Part shown: positions 7,987-16,365 of the stretch, piece after piece
Position numbering within the stretch: position 1 is the stretch's first letter
Layout: every line of letters begins with the position of its first letter
Origin: Cupriavidus gilardii
GTDB taxonomy: Bacteria; Pseudomonadota; Gammaproteobacteria; Burkholderiales; Burkholderiaceae
NCBI RefSeq assembly: GCF_008801915.1
Contig: NZ_VZOV01000027.1
Location: 1-56,228 of the forward strand
Reading direction: 5' to 3'
DNA length: 56,228 bases
The notes under the pieces: model-generated
Seen by the model: the letters and a program-made list of their open reading frames with translations, nothing else
Databases searched by the model: none
Told to the model about the DNA's origin: nothing
Program-made: the position numbers and the translations under genes

Positions 7987-9536
7987 CCTCAGCTCCAGAC
8001 ACCGCCATTGCTCCCTTGCCGCCGCAGCCGATGACGGCTGCCCGCTTTTCGCCGGCCGCGTTGATGGTCCCGCTTGCCTTGATGCTGGTGGCCGCGATCA
8101 CGGCGCTGACAGCCACCGCCCTGCTGCAGATGCGCCGGGACGCGCTGGCCAGCGCCCGGGAGGCATCGGCCAACCTCGCGCTGACTCTGGAGCGCGGCAT
8201 CGCGCGCAACCTCCAGCTGCACGAGGCGTCGATGCGTCATGCCCTCGATGCCATGCGCAATCCCGCCGTCATGGCGTTGTCGCCACCGCTGCGCCAGCGT
8301 GTGCTGTTCGGAGCGTTCAACGAAACGGAGGACACTGGTGCATTACTGGTGGCCGACGCGCAGGGGCGCCTGATCCTCGATTCCCGGCACTGGCCGCCGC
8401 GCCCGGTGAACCTGGCCGATCGCGACTACTTCATCGCGCAACGAGACCTGGGGCAGTCCGCGGTCTACTTGAGCCGCCCGTTCCAGCCTCGCTTGGTACC
8501 CGACAACCCGACCTCGATCGCACTGAGTCTGCGCGTGCCCGGCCCCGACGGCCAATTCGCTGGCATCGTGGCCAGCACGCTGCGGCTGGAGTACTTCCGC
8601 AAGCTGTTCGCCGGCGTGGCCCTGGGCGAGGGCGGCGCACTGGCGTTGATGCGCCACGACGGCACCATCCTCATGCGCCGCCCCATGGATGCCAGTCTGA
8701 TCGGCCGCACGGTGCCGACCACGCCCGCGTTTGCGCCCATACTTCGTGAACCGCATGGCGAACTGATTGCGGCGGGCACCGTCGACGGCATACGGCGCCT
8801 GTACAGTTTCCGCCGGGTCGATGGCTTTCCGCTGACAGTTGTGGTGGGGCGCGCCATGGACGACGTGCTGGCGGTCTGGCGCACGCGAGCCTGGTGGTTT
8901 GCTGGGCTGGTGATGGCGATGAACCTGGCCATCGTGACATTGGCCGTCTCGCTGGCCCGGCAATGGCGGCGACGCCTCGCGGTCGAAGCGCACCTGCGCT
9001 GGCTGGCGGACACCGACGGCTTGACCGGCTTGGGCAGCCGCCGCGCCCTGGATGGAATTGCCGACCGTGAATGGCGTCGCAGCCGGCGCGAGCTGCAGCC
9101 GCTGTCGCTGTTGATGATCGACGTGGACTATTTCAAGCAGTTCAACGACCGCTACGGCCATGTGGCTGGCGATGATGCGCTCGCCGCCGTGGGCAAATGC
9201 GTTCGCCAGTAGTTGCGCCGTGCGGGCGACTACGCGGGACGCTATGGCGGGGAGGAGTTTGCCGTGTTGCTGCCCGGCACCGACGCGGCGCGCGCTGCGG
9301 CCATCGCCGAAGCTGTGCGGGCGTCCGTCCTTGCGCTCGGCGTAGAGAACGCAGGAAGCCCCTTTGGCCGAATCAGCGTCAGCGTCGGCGTGGTGACCGA
9401 AGGCAATGGTGGCGCATCGCCCGTGTATCCCGACCTGCGGGCGTTCTTTCGTGCAGCGGACGAGGCGTTGTACCGGGCCAAGCGCGCCGGCCGCAACCGC
9501 GTACTGAGCCTGCGCGCGGTCGATTCACCAGCATGA
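7983..9536 (+). pseudogene. Membrane diguanylate cyclase split by an in-frame amber codon
   Basis: A cyclic-di-GMP synthase with a first membrane helix near residues 22-45, a periplasmic Cache-like sensor domain, a second helix near 305-330 and a GGDEF domain. The frame runs MTSAPDTAIAPLPPQ to VGKCVRQ, then TAG at 9210-9212. It continues without shift through LRRAGDYAGRYGGEEFAVLL to residue 517. The active-site GGEEF and the inhibitory RxxD (RAGD, five residues before it) are beyond the stop. The first product would therefore lack catalysis. The stop was probably a single-base change (CAG to TAG). Everything else is intact, so the mutation looks recent, unless the stop is suppressed. Confidence 0.85.
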
Positions 9537-9885
9537 TGGCGGCCGCACCCAAGGATTCGCACCATTTCAACGGCGCCTGCAGCCGAGCGACAAATTTTGG
9601 CGCTGAGCCGGCGCCTGGTTTCGCCCAGATGGCAACTGGGTAGGTCTTCAACACGAACCCCGCATGCCGCATTGCGGCGCCCCGAGAGGCGCTGACCGCT
9701 TCTGCAGACGGGCACGGAGACCGACGCCAGGCACAGTGGCGTACCCCCTTGCCGAGTCCACTTCATGGCTCGTGCGCTATAGCGCGAGGCCGGGATCGCC
9801 GCTGACGGCCTCAGCGCCTGGCCCGGTTTCGCAACGGTGGCCACGGTATAGTATCGACGGGCTGGCAATGTCGGGAGCGCATCGG
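9537..9885 (+). other. Stretch without a recognised gene
   Basis: No frame here has credible start, composition and neighbours. It separates the cyclase pseudogene from the MazE-like gene. No terminator with a T-run is visible. Confidence 0.5.
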
Positions 9886-10116
9886 ATGCGAACAAAAATA
9901 CGAAAGTCGGGTAAGGGCACCTCGCTCCGGCGCCCGGCCGAGATCGCGGAAGCGGCCAAGGATGCGTATGACGTAGAGGCTCTGATCGCTGGCATCACAC
10001 CTGAAAACCGCCACGGTGAAGTGGATTTCGGCCCGGCCGTGGGCCAGGAACGGCAGACCTCTGGCCATCAAACGGCGTCTGCCCAGCCCCGTTCACCGAG
10101 CAGACGCCGGCCATGA
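9886..10116 (+). CDS. MazE-like antitoxin with internal deletion, orphan
   Basis: 76 residues. The N-terminus MRTKIRKSGKGTSLRRPAEI matches the start of MazE/ChpS antitoxins. The segment LIAGITPENRHGEVDFGPAV matches their toxin-binding tail. About 25 residues that normally lie between (the second half of the AbrB DNA-binding fold) are missing. GGGAG lies 10 bases before the ATG. No MazF gene follows. It is probably a decayed antitoxin that may still bind a MazF toxin encoded elsewhere but is unlikely to bind DNA. It could equally be called a pseudogene. Confidence 0.65.
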   Translation: MRTKIRKSGKGTSLRRPAEIAEAAKDAYDVEALIAGITPENRHGEVDFGPAVGQERQTSGHQTASAQPRSPSRRRP

Positions 10117-10175
10117 TGGCTGCCGGCCACCGCGGGCACAGCGGCTCCGCTTCCAGGCTACGATACAATCGATGC

Positions 10176-10427
10176 ATGAAACCCGTGGATGGCTCGCGCA
10201 TACGCTATGGCGACCAAGTGCGCCTTGCGTTGATTGATGGCCATCACTATTCGATGGCTGAGGCGACGCGCGCTTGTGGTTTGTATGGTGGGCTGATTGA
10301 AACAGGGCGCCGCCTCGCCAGCCCGGCGTCACTTGTAGCGGTGCAGATCGCGCGCCGCGACCGCGCTGCCGCCAGTGCCCTGCAGCTGGAACGGCGCGGC
10401 AAGGCACCCCCGCGTCGACCGTTTTAG
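10176..10427 (+). CDS. Small protein of unknown function, paralogue of the gene at 5785
   Basis: 83 residues. RYGDQVRLALIDGHHYSMAE corresponds to the same region of the 5785 gene product, as does GGLIETGRR. The C-terminal half is Arg-rich (QIARRDRAAASALQLERRGK). A strong terminator follows directly, so this is a genuine transcription unit. The function is unknown. The two paralogues flank the antitoxins and the cyclase. Confidence 0.7.
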   Translation: MKPVDGSRIRYGDQVRLALIDGHHYSMAEATRACGLYGGLIETGRRLASPASLVAVQIARRDRAAASALQLERRGKAPPRRPF

Positions 10428-10455
10428 CCCGCCTGCCGTCACAGGCGGGCTTTTT
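10426..10455 (+). terminator. Rho-independent terminator after the 10176 gene
   Basis: Perfect 10-bp arms AGCCCGCCTG and CAGGCGGGCT around CCGTCA, followed by TTTT. The first base of the stem overlaps the stop codon region of the gene. Confidence 0.9.
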
Positions 10456-10666
10456 GTCGCCTCACCGTATCGGCAGCCGATCGGTGCGCTTCATCCCTGG
10501 TCGCACCAGCCTACTGGCTACGGCCGACTGTCCCAGAACATCCGCAAAACGCGACCACGATGCCCAACGGATAGCTGCCGGCCCGGTCGGTGCCCTGATT
10601 TCGGGACCGTAGACGGTTGACGGCCGCCGGCGGTCCCTCGTGCGCCCGGCCCGCCAGCGCCGCCCC

Positions 10667-12091
10667 TCACCCTCGAGACTGGTGGTCGGCCGATCGCCAA
10701 TGCAGAAGCGACGCTCCCTGTTCATCGCTGCGCAAGCGCACACAGTAGAGGGGATCCTGGCGGTGGGAAGGGTGGCTGCCGGCTTCAATATCGTCCAACC
10801 AGCGCGTGATGGCGCGATGCTCGCTATCGATCTCCCAGCGCGCGGCAGTCCGGAACAGGTCAAGCAAAGGGGAGTCCCGATTCCATTCGCAGCAGGGCCA
10901 TACCCGTTGCATGAGGTAAAGATAACCGTCCGGGGACACCTGCGCTCCCTCCTTATAGGAGAGCACTCCAGCATCGCGCATCGCGTGCGATTCCTTCAGA
11001 AAGCGATACATCTCTTGCTGCGCGAGCCGCGACGGCAGCGCCCTGCCCTGGCTTCCCCAGTCCAGCTCCAGGTCCTGCACCGCCACTTCAAACGGGCATT
11101 GCAACGGCTCTTGCCCCAACTCATCAGGCTGGGTCTGGATCCAACAGAACGCGCCGAACCCGGCGTTGACGCGTTCCCACCGGCACGCGCAGGTGCCATG
11201 GCGCTGCCGGATCTGCTGCTGGACGGACTGGCAGTACCACGCTGGCGAGCCTTCGGACGTATCGCCGCTGTCCTTGTAGAACGCAAACAGGGCGTCAAAC
11301 CGCAAGCCACGCTCGCCAAGGCGCGCCAGCTCGCGACTGACTGCGCGCGGAAAACGCGCCTGATGGACGACCCAAGCGTCACCGCGGTCGGCAAGCAGTG
11401 GCTCGAGCTCGGTGGGCAGGGGGGCAAGCGTGTGCAGCTGGCCAAGGGCCTGCGCCATCGTGACTGCGCCACGATGCGTCCCTGCCTCGGACCGCCACAG
11501 CTCGCCTGCCTGCATCCGCTTGGAAGCGTCGCACGCGTCGCGCACCCACGCTGCCAAGGTCAGCAGCGCCCCGGGCTCGCGCGTCGGAAATCCGTCCGGA
11601 GCGAAGTGCGGCCAAGCGGCGCAATGCCCCTGCATCAGGCGCTTGAACGCCCCCAGGCGGCGCTCGCCTATGTTCCCGCTCCGGTTGGCCGGCACGGTGG
11701 TCAGCGCCGTCAGGTGGACCGGGCACTTGGTTAGCCAGGGCACCTCATGCAGGTAACTGTGATAGCCCTGTTGCGCACAGGCTGCGCAATACCGGACGCT
11801 CGGCCCCTGACTGTAAGCCGGAGGGGGCGCATAGGTGCCGCACTGACGAAAATCGAGCGCGTGCTGGAGGACATCGGTCAACCGAGCCGGATCCTCGCCC
11901 AAGAGCGATGACACCCGCGCGACGTCATCATCAGAGACGAATCGCGGATGGCGTGGCTCGACTCCCAGGAACGCGGTGCCGGCACGCGCGGGGACGCCAT
12001 TGAGCGCACAAAACCTGGCGACGAACGACAGCGCCGACTCGTAGGGGCGCAGATTGTGTGGCCACCAGTTGACCGAGGGATAGCCCGCCAC
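10667..12091 (-). CDS. tniQ: TniQ-family transposition protein
   Basis: 474 residues. TniQ/TnsD proteins link target recognition to the TnsC ATPase in Tn7- and Tn5053-like transposition. The N-terminal TniQ domain contains a zinc finger with Cys102, Cys105, Cys123 and His126 (YCAACAQQG, then KCPVHL). The remaining ~340 residues are longer than in minimal TniQ proteins and could hold a target-recognition domain, as in TnsD. It is the last gene of a three-gene unit and begins 2 bp after tnsC. The long open frame on the opposite strand is a shadow. Confidence 0.88.
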   Translation of the reverse strand: MAGYPSVNWWPHNLRPYESALSFVARFCALNGVPARAGTAFLGVEPRHPRFVSDDDVARVSSLLGEDPARLTDVLQHALDFRQCGTYAPPPAYSQGPSVRYCAACAQQGYHSYLHEVPWLTKCPVHLTALTTVPANRSGNIGERRLGAFKRLMQGHCAAWPHFAPDGFPTREPGALLTLAAWVRDACDASKRMQAGELWRSEAGTHRGAVTMAQALGQLHTLAPLPTELEPLLADRGDAWVVHQARFPRAVSRELARLGERGLRFDALFAFYKDSGDTSEGSPAWYCQSVQQQIRQRHGTCACRWERVNAGFGAFCWIQTQPDELGQEPLQCPFEVAVQDLELDWGSQGRALPSRLAQQEMYRFLKESHAMRDAGVLSYKEGAQVSPDGYLYLMQRVWPCCEWNRDSPLLDLFRTAARWEIDSEHRAITRWLDDIEAGSHPSHRQDPLYCVRLRSDEQGASLLHWRSADHQSRG

Positions 12092-12093
12092 TG

Positions 12094-13074
12094 CTAACTG
12101 CCCGCGACGATGATTCTCATGTGGTCAGAGAAGTTGGTCTTGGCCAATTCTCTGAGCCAGTTCTCGTAGCAGGTCGCCTCGTCCCAGTCCATGCCGCGGG
12201 CCAGTTGGAACAGCACGCTCTCGGTCGCCTTGGCAACGTGTTGCATCGGAAACTCATGCCGCCGTCGCGCCTGCTGCGGTGACAACTCGACCAGGGCGTT
12301 CCAGAGAAGCTTGGCGCTGCCGGCCAGCCGGCGCCCGCGGGCAAAGTCCTCTGGCGCAAAATACGCCAGAAACGGCACCCCGCTGTCGACCGGCCATTCG
12401 GAGTCGACGTCATAGCCGTTCAGCACATACTCGACCTCCTGCACCGAGCGCAGACCGTGAAAGCGCGCATGGGCTGCCATGAAGCGGGCGGCCACATGCG
12501 CGTTGCCGGTGCTGGCCATGTATTCATGGCGATAGTTCAACTGATGCGTGCCGACCGAGAAGACGCTGAGCAGGTAACCGTCGTAATCGAGATCGTTCTG
12601 CAGGCCCACCAGCCACTTCCACTCGCGCAGCGTCAAATCCTGCGCTTCGTCAATCAACAAGACGACATAGTTGCGACACGCATTGTTGGCGATGGCAATG
12701 AAGCGTTGCCGACAGAGATAGGCCGCCTCGACCCGCTTGGGCACCTTGGCCGGGTTGACGAACTCGAAGTGCGACGCCATCAGAATCTGATGCCAGAACG
12801 CCGCTTCGTTGGAATGACTGTCGGGGCGTCGGCTCCATACCACCAGAGGCACGACGGCGCTAAATCGCTCCTCCAGCACCTTGCCGACATACCACTGCAC
12901 GCAACGCGACTTGCCGAGCCGCGACGCACCATAGATATAGCCGCCCGGGCGCTGCTGATCGATCCACTCGCCTATCTGCTCGATCATGGCATGCATCGGC
13001 GGCGTGTAGACCGCATACTGCTTGGTCACAATGCAGTGACGCGGATCGATGCGCTCAGGCAGCGAGAACGACAC
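12094..13074 (-). CDS. tnsC: TnsC/TniB-type AAA+ ATPase of the transposition module
   Basis: 326 residues. This ATPase would polymerise on target DNA and license the transposase. Walker A is GASRLGKS (49-56). Walker B is YVVLLIDEAQDL (about 136-147), and sensor-like residues follow in FSVGTHQLNY. The size matches TnsC/TniB of short transposition modules. It starts 3 bp after the tnsB stop and ends 2 bp before tniQ, a tight operon. Confidence 0.9.
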   Translation of the reverse strand: MSFSLPERIDPRHCIVTKQYAVYTPPMHAMIEQIGEWIDQQRPGGYIYGASRLGKSRCVQWYVGKVLEERFSAVVPLVVWSRRPDSHSNEAAFWHQILMASHFEFVNPAKVPKRVEAAYLCRQRFIAIANNACRNYVVLLIDEAQDLTLREWKWLVGLQNDLDYDGYLLSVFSVGTHQLNYRHEYMASTGNAHVAARFMAAHARFHGLRSVQEVEYVLNGYDVDSEWPVDSGVPFLAYFAPEDFARGRRLAGSAKLLWNALVELSPQQARRRHEFPMQHVAKATESVLFQLARGMDWDEATCYENWLRELAKTNFSDHMRIIVAGS

Positions 13075-13077
13075 GTT

Positions 13078-15108
13078 CTACTCCGTTCGCGCCATGCGCC
13101 GCGGGGGAAGCTCACCCTTCCGATCCGTGCCCAGGTCACCGGTTGTGTGAGCCCGTGTCACGACCGGCGCGACCTCGGGCGCCTGCCCACCTCGGGATGA
13201 CCCGCCGCGACCGCGCTCCAGCGCGGCATCAAGCATCACGGCACCAATGGAAAGCTGGGAGGCCGCCGCCAGGATGCGCCTGGCTTCCAGGTACGCCGGA
13301 TGAACCGGGAGCTTCTTGTGCGGCTGCATCTCGACGTACTGGATGAAGGCTTCGATCGCATCGCCGCCGGGGGAAATCGCAAACTGGCCTCTGGCACAAG
13401 CGCGGCAGATGGCCGCGCGTACCGCCAGGCTATGCGGCGATAGGTGCCATGGCGGCGCCGCGCGCAGCACCCCCAGGGGCACTCCATCGAGCGTCGAGGC
13501 GAGGGCTACGCGGCAATCGTCCTCTTCATGGCAGATCACCCAGATCTCGGTGCCCACCAGATCCTGCCGGTTGTGCAGTACCTCGTTGCTGTAGCGGCCA
13601 TAATGGAAGTTCACGTACGGTGCCCGCCCCACCGCCGCGCCGCCCCTGACCACACAACGCCTTCTCACGCTAAACAAGCCTTGCATGGCGGCGGCATCCA
13701 CCCGGCGCCACGTCTCGCCGCCATGCCGATGCAGGAAGGCCGCATACTGCAAGGGCGTCCGGTTGCCAATGCCGCGGTGAGGGGTAGCGTTATAGTTGGC
13801 GATCAGCACGCCCAACAGCTCTTCGGCATATTCGTATTGGAAGCGGCTGGCCAGCGCCACGCCGTCTGGCTCACGGCCCTGCCGATCTTGCGGCTTCGCC
13901 CCGGTCGTGTTGGTCAAGCGCTGAAAGCCACGTCCGGCGAGGTTGCGGAAAAACGACTCAATGAACGGGCGATCGTCTTTGCTCCGTCGCGCGGCGAACG
14001 AATTGCGCGGCTCCAGCAGGGTCGAACCCACGGCCTGTTGGAGCGCAGCGCGAACGTGCTGACAGGTTTCCGCCAGTGCGCCGTCGACGCTGGTTTCATC
14101 CCAACACAGCCCCACAAACTCCTCGCCGAGCGAGCCAAGCAGCCCTGCGCCAGGCAAGTATGGGGTGTCGGAAAAGGTCACGGGACGCAGCTTCGGCCGG
14201 CTCAGTCCGGTCTTGATCGCCCGCAGGACATCGTCTTTGGAGACTTCTCGCCCGGTGCTGAAGTAGTAGCCAACCACCGCGCGCGAGACCACCTCGAGGA
14301 TCACAATCACCCAGAGCCGGTGCACGATCTTCTCCGTGAAGCCGCCGCCGGCGAGCGGCAGCGACACGCAGAAGCGACCGTCCAGTTTGTGCGCGTCCAT
14401 TTCGACCCGCTGCATGAACCGCAGGGCCGGCCGGCCGGACCCATCGCCGGCCTTGAGCTTGCGCACCAGATCGGCTCCCCCGATGCTGGCCGCGAGCGAT
14501 TTCGGGTCCGAGGACAGCACCTGTTCAACGAAGCGACAGATCGTAAAGTAAGCGCGCGTCGATGTATTGAACGGCCAGTCGCCGCGCGCCTCATAGCCGC
14601 GCTCGCGCAGTTGGTCAAGAAACCACAGCCAATGCCGTCGGGGCGATCGCCTGGCCTCGGATAACCGTTTGGACGATGGGCTGGAGCGGATGCGAGATTC
14701 AAACGACAGGCGCAGTTCCGGGTGCGCATCTAGTGTGGCTTGCAGCGCTCCGGCTGCCCCGCCGCCGAACCGGTCGACACGGATTTTCGTGCGGCGGCGG
14801 TATGGCCGTACTCTTAGCCACGGCACCAACCCACGCCACCCATACGGCCGGCCATCTGGATGCGCCTGAAGACAACGCTCGGAAATCAAACGATAAACTT
14901 GCTTGTCGCTGAACGAGGTCAGACGCTTGATGGTGTGGGCGTCGGCGCCGGAAAGATAGAGCTGGACCGCGTGTTTTCTGGAAAAATACAAGGCGCGCCG
15001 CGGATCGTCGAGCGCGCCCTCGTCTGGCGTTGGCCAATCCGACGTGTCGACGCGTTGGCCACGGAGGACTCGCCCGCCGCCGTAATGTTCATCGTTGCCT
15101 GGATCCAT
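13078..15108 (-). CDS. tnsB: TnsB/TniA-type DDE transposase (Mu/integrase core)
   Basis: 676 residues from the ATG at 15108, with GAGGA upstream; the frame extends to 15198 without better support. An N-terminal helical DNA-binding region (FSDKQVYRLISERCL) precedes the catalytic core. Candidate catalytic residues are Asp238 (VEMDAHKLDG), Asp337 (GLCWDETSVDG) and Glu384 (RPFIESFFRNL). A C-terminal beta-barrel and tail region follows. It joins strands at the element ends. No tnsA endonuclease gene is present, so transposition is predicted to be replicative, as in Tn5053-like and TnsA-less Tn7-like systems, unless TnsA is supplied elsewhere. Confidence 0.9.
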   Translation of the reverse strand: MDPGNDEHYGGGRVLRGQRVDTSDWPTPDEGALDDPRRALYFSRKHAVQLYLSGADAHTIKRLTSFSDKQVYRLISERCLQAHPDGRPYGWRGLVPWLRVRPYRRRTKIRVDRFGGGAAGALQATLDAHPELRLSFESRIRSSPSSKRLSEARRSPRRHWLWFLDQLRERGYEARGDWPFNTSTRAYFTICRFVEQVLSSDPKSLAASIGGADLVRKLKAGDGSGRPALRFMQRVEMDAHKLDGRFCVSLPLAGGGFTEKIVHRLWVIVILEVVSRAVVGYYFSTGREVSKDDVLRAIKTGLSRPKLRPVTFSDTPYLPGAGLLGSLGEEFVGLCWDETSVDGALAETCQHVRAALQQAVGSTLLEPRNSFAARRSKDDRPFIESFFRNLAGRGFQRLTNTTGAKPQDRQGREPDGVALASRFQYEYAEELLGVLIANYNATPHRGIGNRTPLQYAAFLHRHGGETWRRVDAAAMQGLFSVRRRCVVRGGAAVGRAPYVNFHYGRYSNEVLHNRQDLVGTEIWVICHEEDDCRVALASTLDGVPLGVLRAAPPWHLSPHSLAVRAAICRACARGQFAISPGGDAIEAFIQYVEMQPHKKLPVHPAYLEARRILAAASQLSIGAVMLDAALERGRGGSSRGGQAPEVAPVVTRAHTTGDLGTDRKGELPPRRMARTE

Positions 15109-15318
15109 GAAGCGGTCCTCGACTTGGCAGGACGGGCGACATTGCCTAGGAAAACGTTTGAACGATAGAAGGCTTGCACGAGAATGCAAGCGACGCATGG
15201 GGCCAGGGCTGACACGCAGTCAGGCTAGGCGCGTCTCGCAGGAGAAGTCCGTAGTGAACTTGCTACAGCCTTTCCCGCCCCGTCTGCCGACCGTCGCTGC
15301 GGTCCTCTTCCCGACAGT
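15109..15318. other. tnsB upstream region
   Basis: No gene seen. It contains a perfect 7-bp inverted repeat GCTTGCA / TGCAAGC (15172-15191) about 65 bp before the tnsB start, which may be an operator for the transposition operon. Confidence 0.4.
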
Positions 15319-15409
15319 CGCGCGAGGCTGGCAAACTTCCCCAGGACACCAGCAAGCGAGCGTCGTGCCGGGCGGATACGCACAGTTCATCGCCTACCCG
15401 CTCGATCTC
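15319..15409 (-). pseudogene. Frameshifted fragment of a VapB-like antitoxin
   Basis: On the minus strand EIERVGDEL is read in one frame. After a two-base TG insertion it continues in another as RIRPARRSLAGVLGKFASLA. This matches the core of the antitoxin at 6386-6625 (EIERIGDELRIRPARRSLAG, then V.KFASF). The N-terminal half is absent. Homology stops exactly where the 16-bp element motif begins at 15410, which suggests the gene was cut by an insertion or rearrangement there. Confidence 0.75.
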
Positions 15410-15425
15410 TGCACAGATTTGTTAC
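15410..15425 (+). repeat. Copy of the 16-bp TGC-N6-TTGTTAC motif at the antitoxin breakpoint
   Basis: TGCACAGATTTGTTAC. It directly abuts the broken antitoxin fragment and points toward the gene at 15471. The copy at 16245-16260 lies in inverted orientation, so the pair brackets about 850 bp holding one gene. Confidence 0.6.
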
Positions 15426-15470
15426 GATTTTTAACTCGATGAACCAGCCCTCTTTTCATTGTGAGCGGCA

Positions 15471-16061
15471 ATGGGAAACCCCGACGAACTAAGCAGAGAA
15501 GAGCTGTTGCTCCGCCTCATCGAGCGCTACGTCATGATTGGTGGCCGTTACTACCGTGACATACCGGCGGAGCAACAGGCGCAATACCTACCCGACGTCT
15601 GCGAGAGCGAATCGTATCGATGTGAACGGTTGCGACAGCTGCTATATGAGCACGGCGCATTTCGAGGAGTGCCTTTCCGAAAGGGACCGATCGAGGTGAT
15701 GGACGCCTTTATTGCCCAAGGTCCGCAGCGGCTTGCGGCACAGCGCGAGAGACAGCGCGCCAGTGCCGAAGAAGACGAGCAAATGCGGAACCGACTTCTT
15801 GCACGGCAAAGAGAGCGGGAACCTGAGATTGACAGGACCGCAGACAAGCACCGCCGGCTGAGCTGGCTACCTTATGAGTCGGGGCCCGAAGGCCAGATTC
15901 TCGACCTCGTCAGTGCAAGCGTCAAGAAGTTGCACGCGGTCCAAATCGCCAAGCTGCTCGAGATGGAAGTAGCCGATGTTCTGGAAGGACTGGCGTCGCT
16001 GATCAGGTCAGAACGCATTATTGCGAGGGGCGACGGCACGTTTAAACTGGCAGACGAATAA
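15471..16061 (+). CDS. Unknown protein with coiled-coil middle and winged-helix-like end
   Basis: 196 residues, not recognised. An N-terminal helical part (ELSREELLLRLIERYVMIGG) is followed by a charged, probably coiled-coil segment (about 85-125, rich in Arg/Glu/Gln). A C-terminal region has a winged-helix pattern (VKKLHAVQIAKLLEMEVADV, then a wing ending GDGTFKLADE). Base composition is lower in GC than its neighbours. Its bracketing by the 16-bp motifs suggests it is element cargo or an accessory regulator of the transposition genes. That link is an inference. Confidence 0.7.
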   Translation: MGNPDELSREELLLRLIERYVMIGGRYYRDIPAEQQAQYLPDVCESESYRCERLRQLLYEHGAFRGVPFRKGPIEVMDAFIAQGPQRLAAQRERQRASAEEDEQMRNRLLARQREREPEIDRTADKHRRLSWLPYESGPEGQILDLVSASVKKLHAVQIAKLLEMEVADVLEGLASLIRSERIIARGDGTFKLADE

Positions 16062-16139
16062 CCTGCCGGGGAGACAGGCCCCTTCGCACGCTACCTGACA
16101 GACTGAAGACGTAACATGGCCGCCGTACATCCAAAGAAC

Positions 16140-16260
16140 ACTTTAAGTTGAACCGTTCAACGGAGTAACAATTTTCTGCAAAGTTTGTTCAACTAAATTT
16201 GTTACTAGGCAAGCGACAAGCAGCGTCACGCCGTCAGTGCGTGAGTAACAAAATTACGCA
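16140..16260. repeat. Cluster of three 16-bp motifs plus a TTGAAC inverted repeat: candidate element end
   Basis: Three copies of the motif lie here: 16165-16180 (minus, TGCAGAAAATTGTTAC), 16190-16205 (plus, CAACTAAATTTGTTAC) and 16245-16260 (minus, TGCGTAATTTTGTTAC). GTTGAAC-C-GTTCAAC (16147-16161) and another GTTCAAC (16187-16193) are interleaved. The stretch is AT-rich and lies between convergent genes, so it is not a promoter region. Several transposase-binding sites at one end are typical of Tn7-like elements. Iterons of a replication origin are the alternative. Confidence 0.55.
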
Positions 16261-16365
16261 AAACAACGGTCGCTTCAGGCGGTCATTCTGTCCTCGCCTT
16301 CGTGATCATGGCGGCGGCCCATGCCGCCATCACGCTGCCGGGGACACGGTGCTGATGCCGGAGCG

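Noticed and set aside
10530..10560. TGTCCCAGAACATCCGC as left end of the transposition module
   Set aside because: It begins TGT and lies just beyond tniQ, but I found no inverted partner on the tnsB side and no flanking duplication.
10640..11734. 364-codon plus-strand open frame
   Set aside because: It is antisense to tniQ, whose zinc finger and operon position are clear.
6786..15470. CRISPR array near the TnsA-less transposition genes
   Set aside because: CRISPR-associated transposons have a similar gene set, so I looked for regularly spaced repeats and found none in the window. No Cas gene is present.
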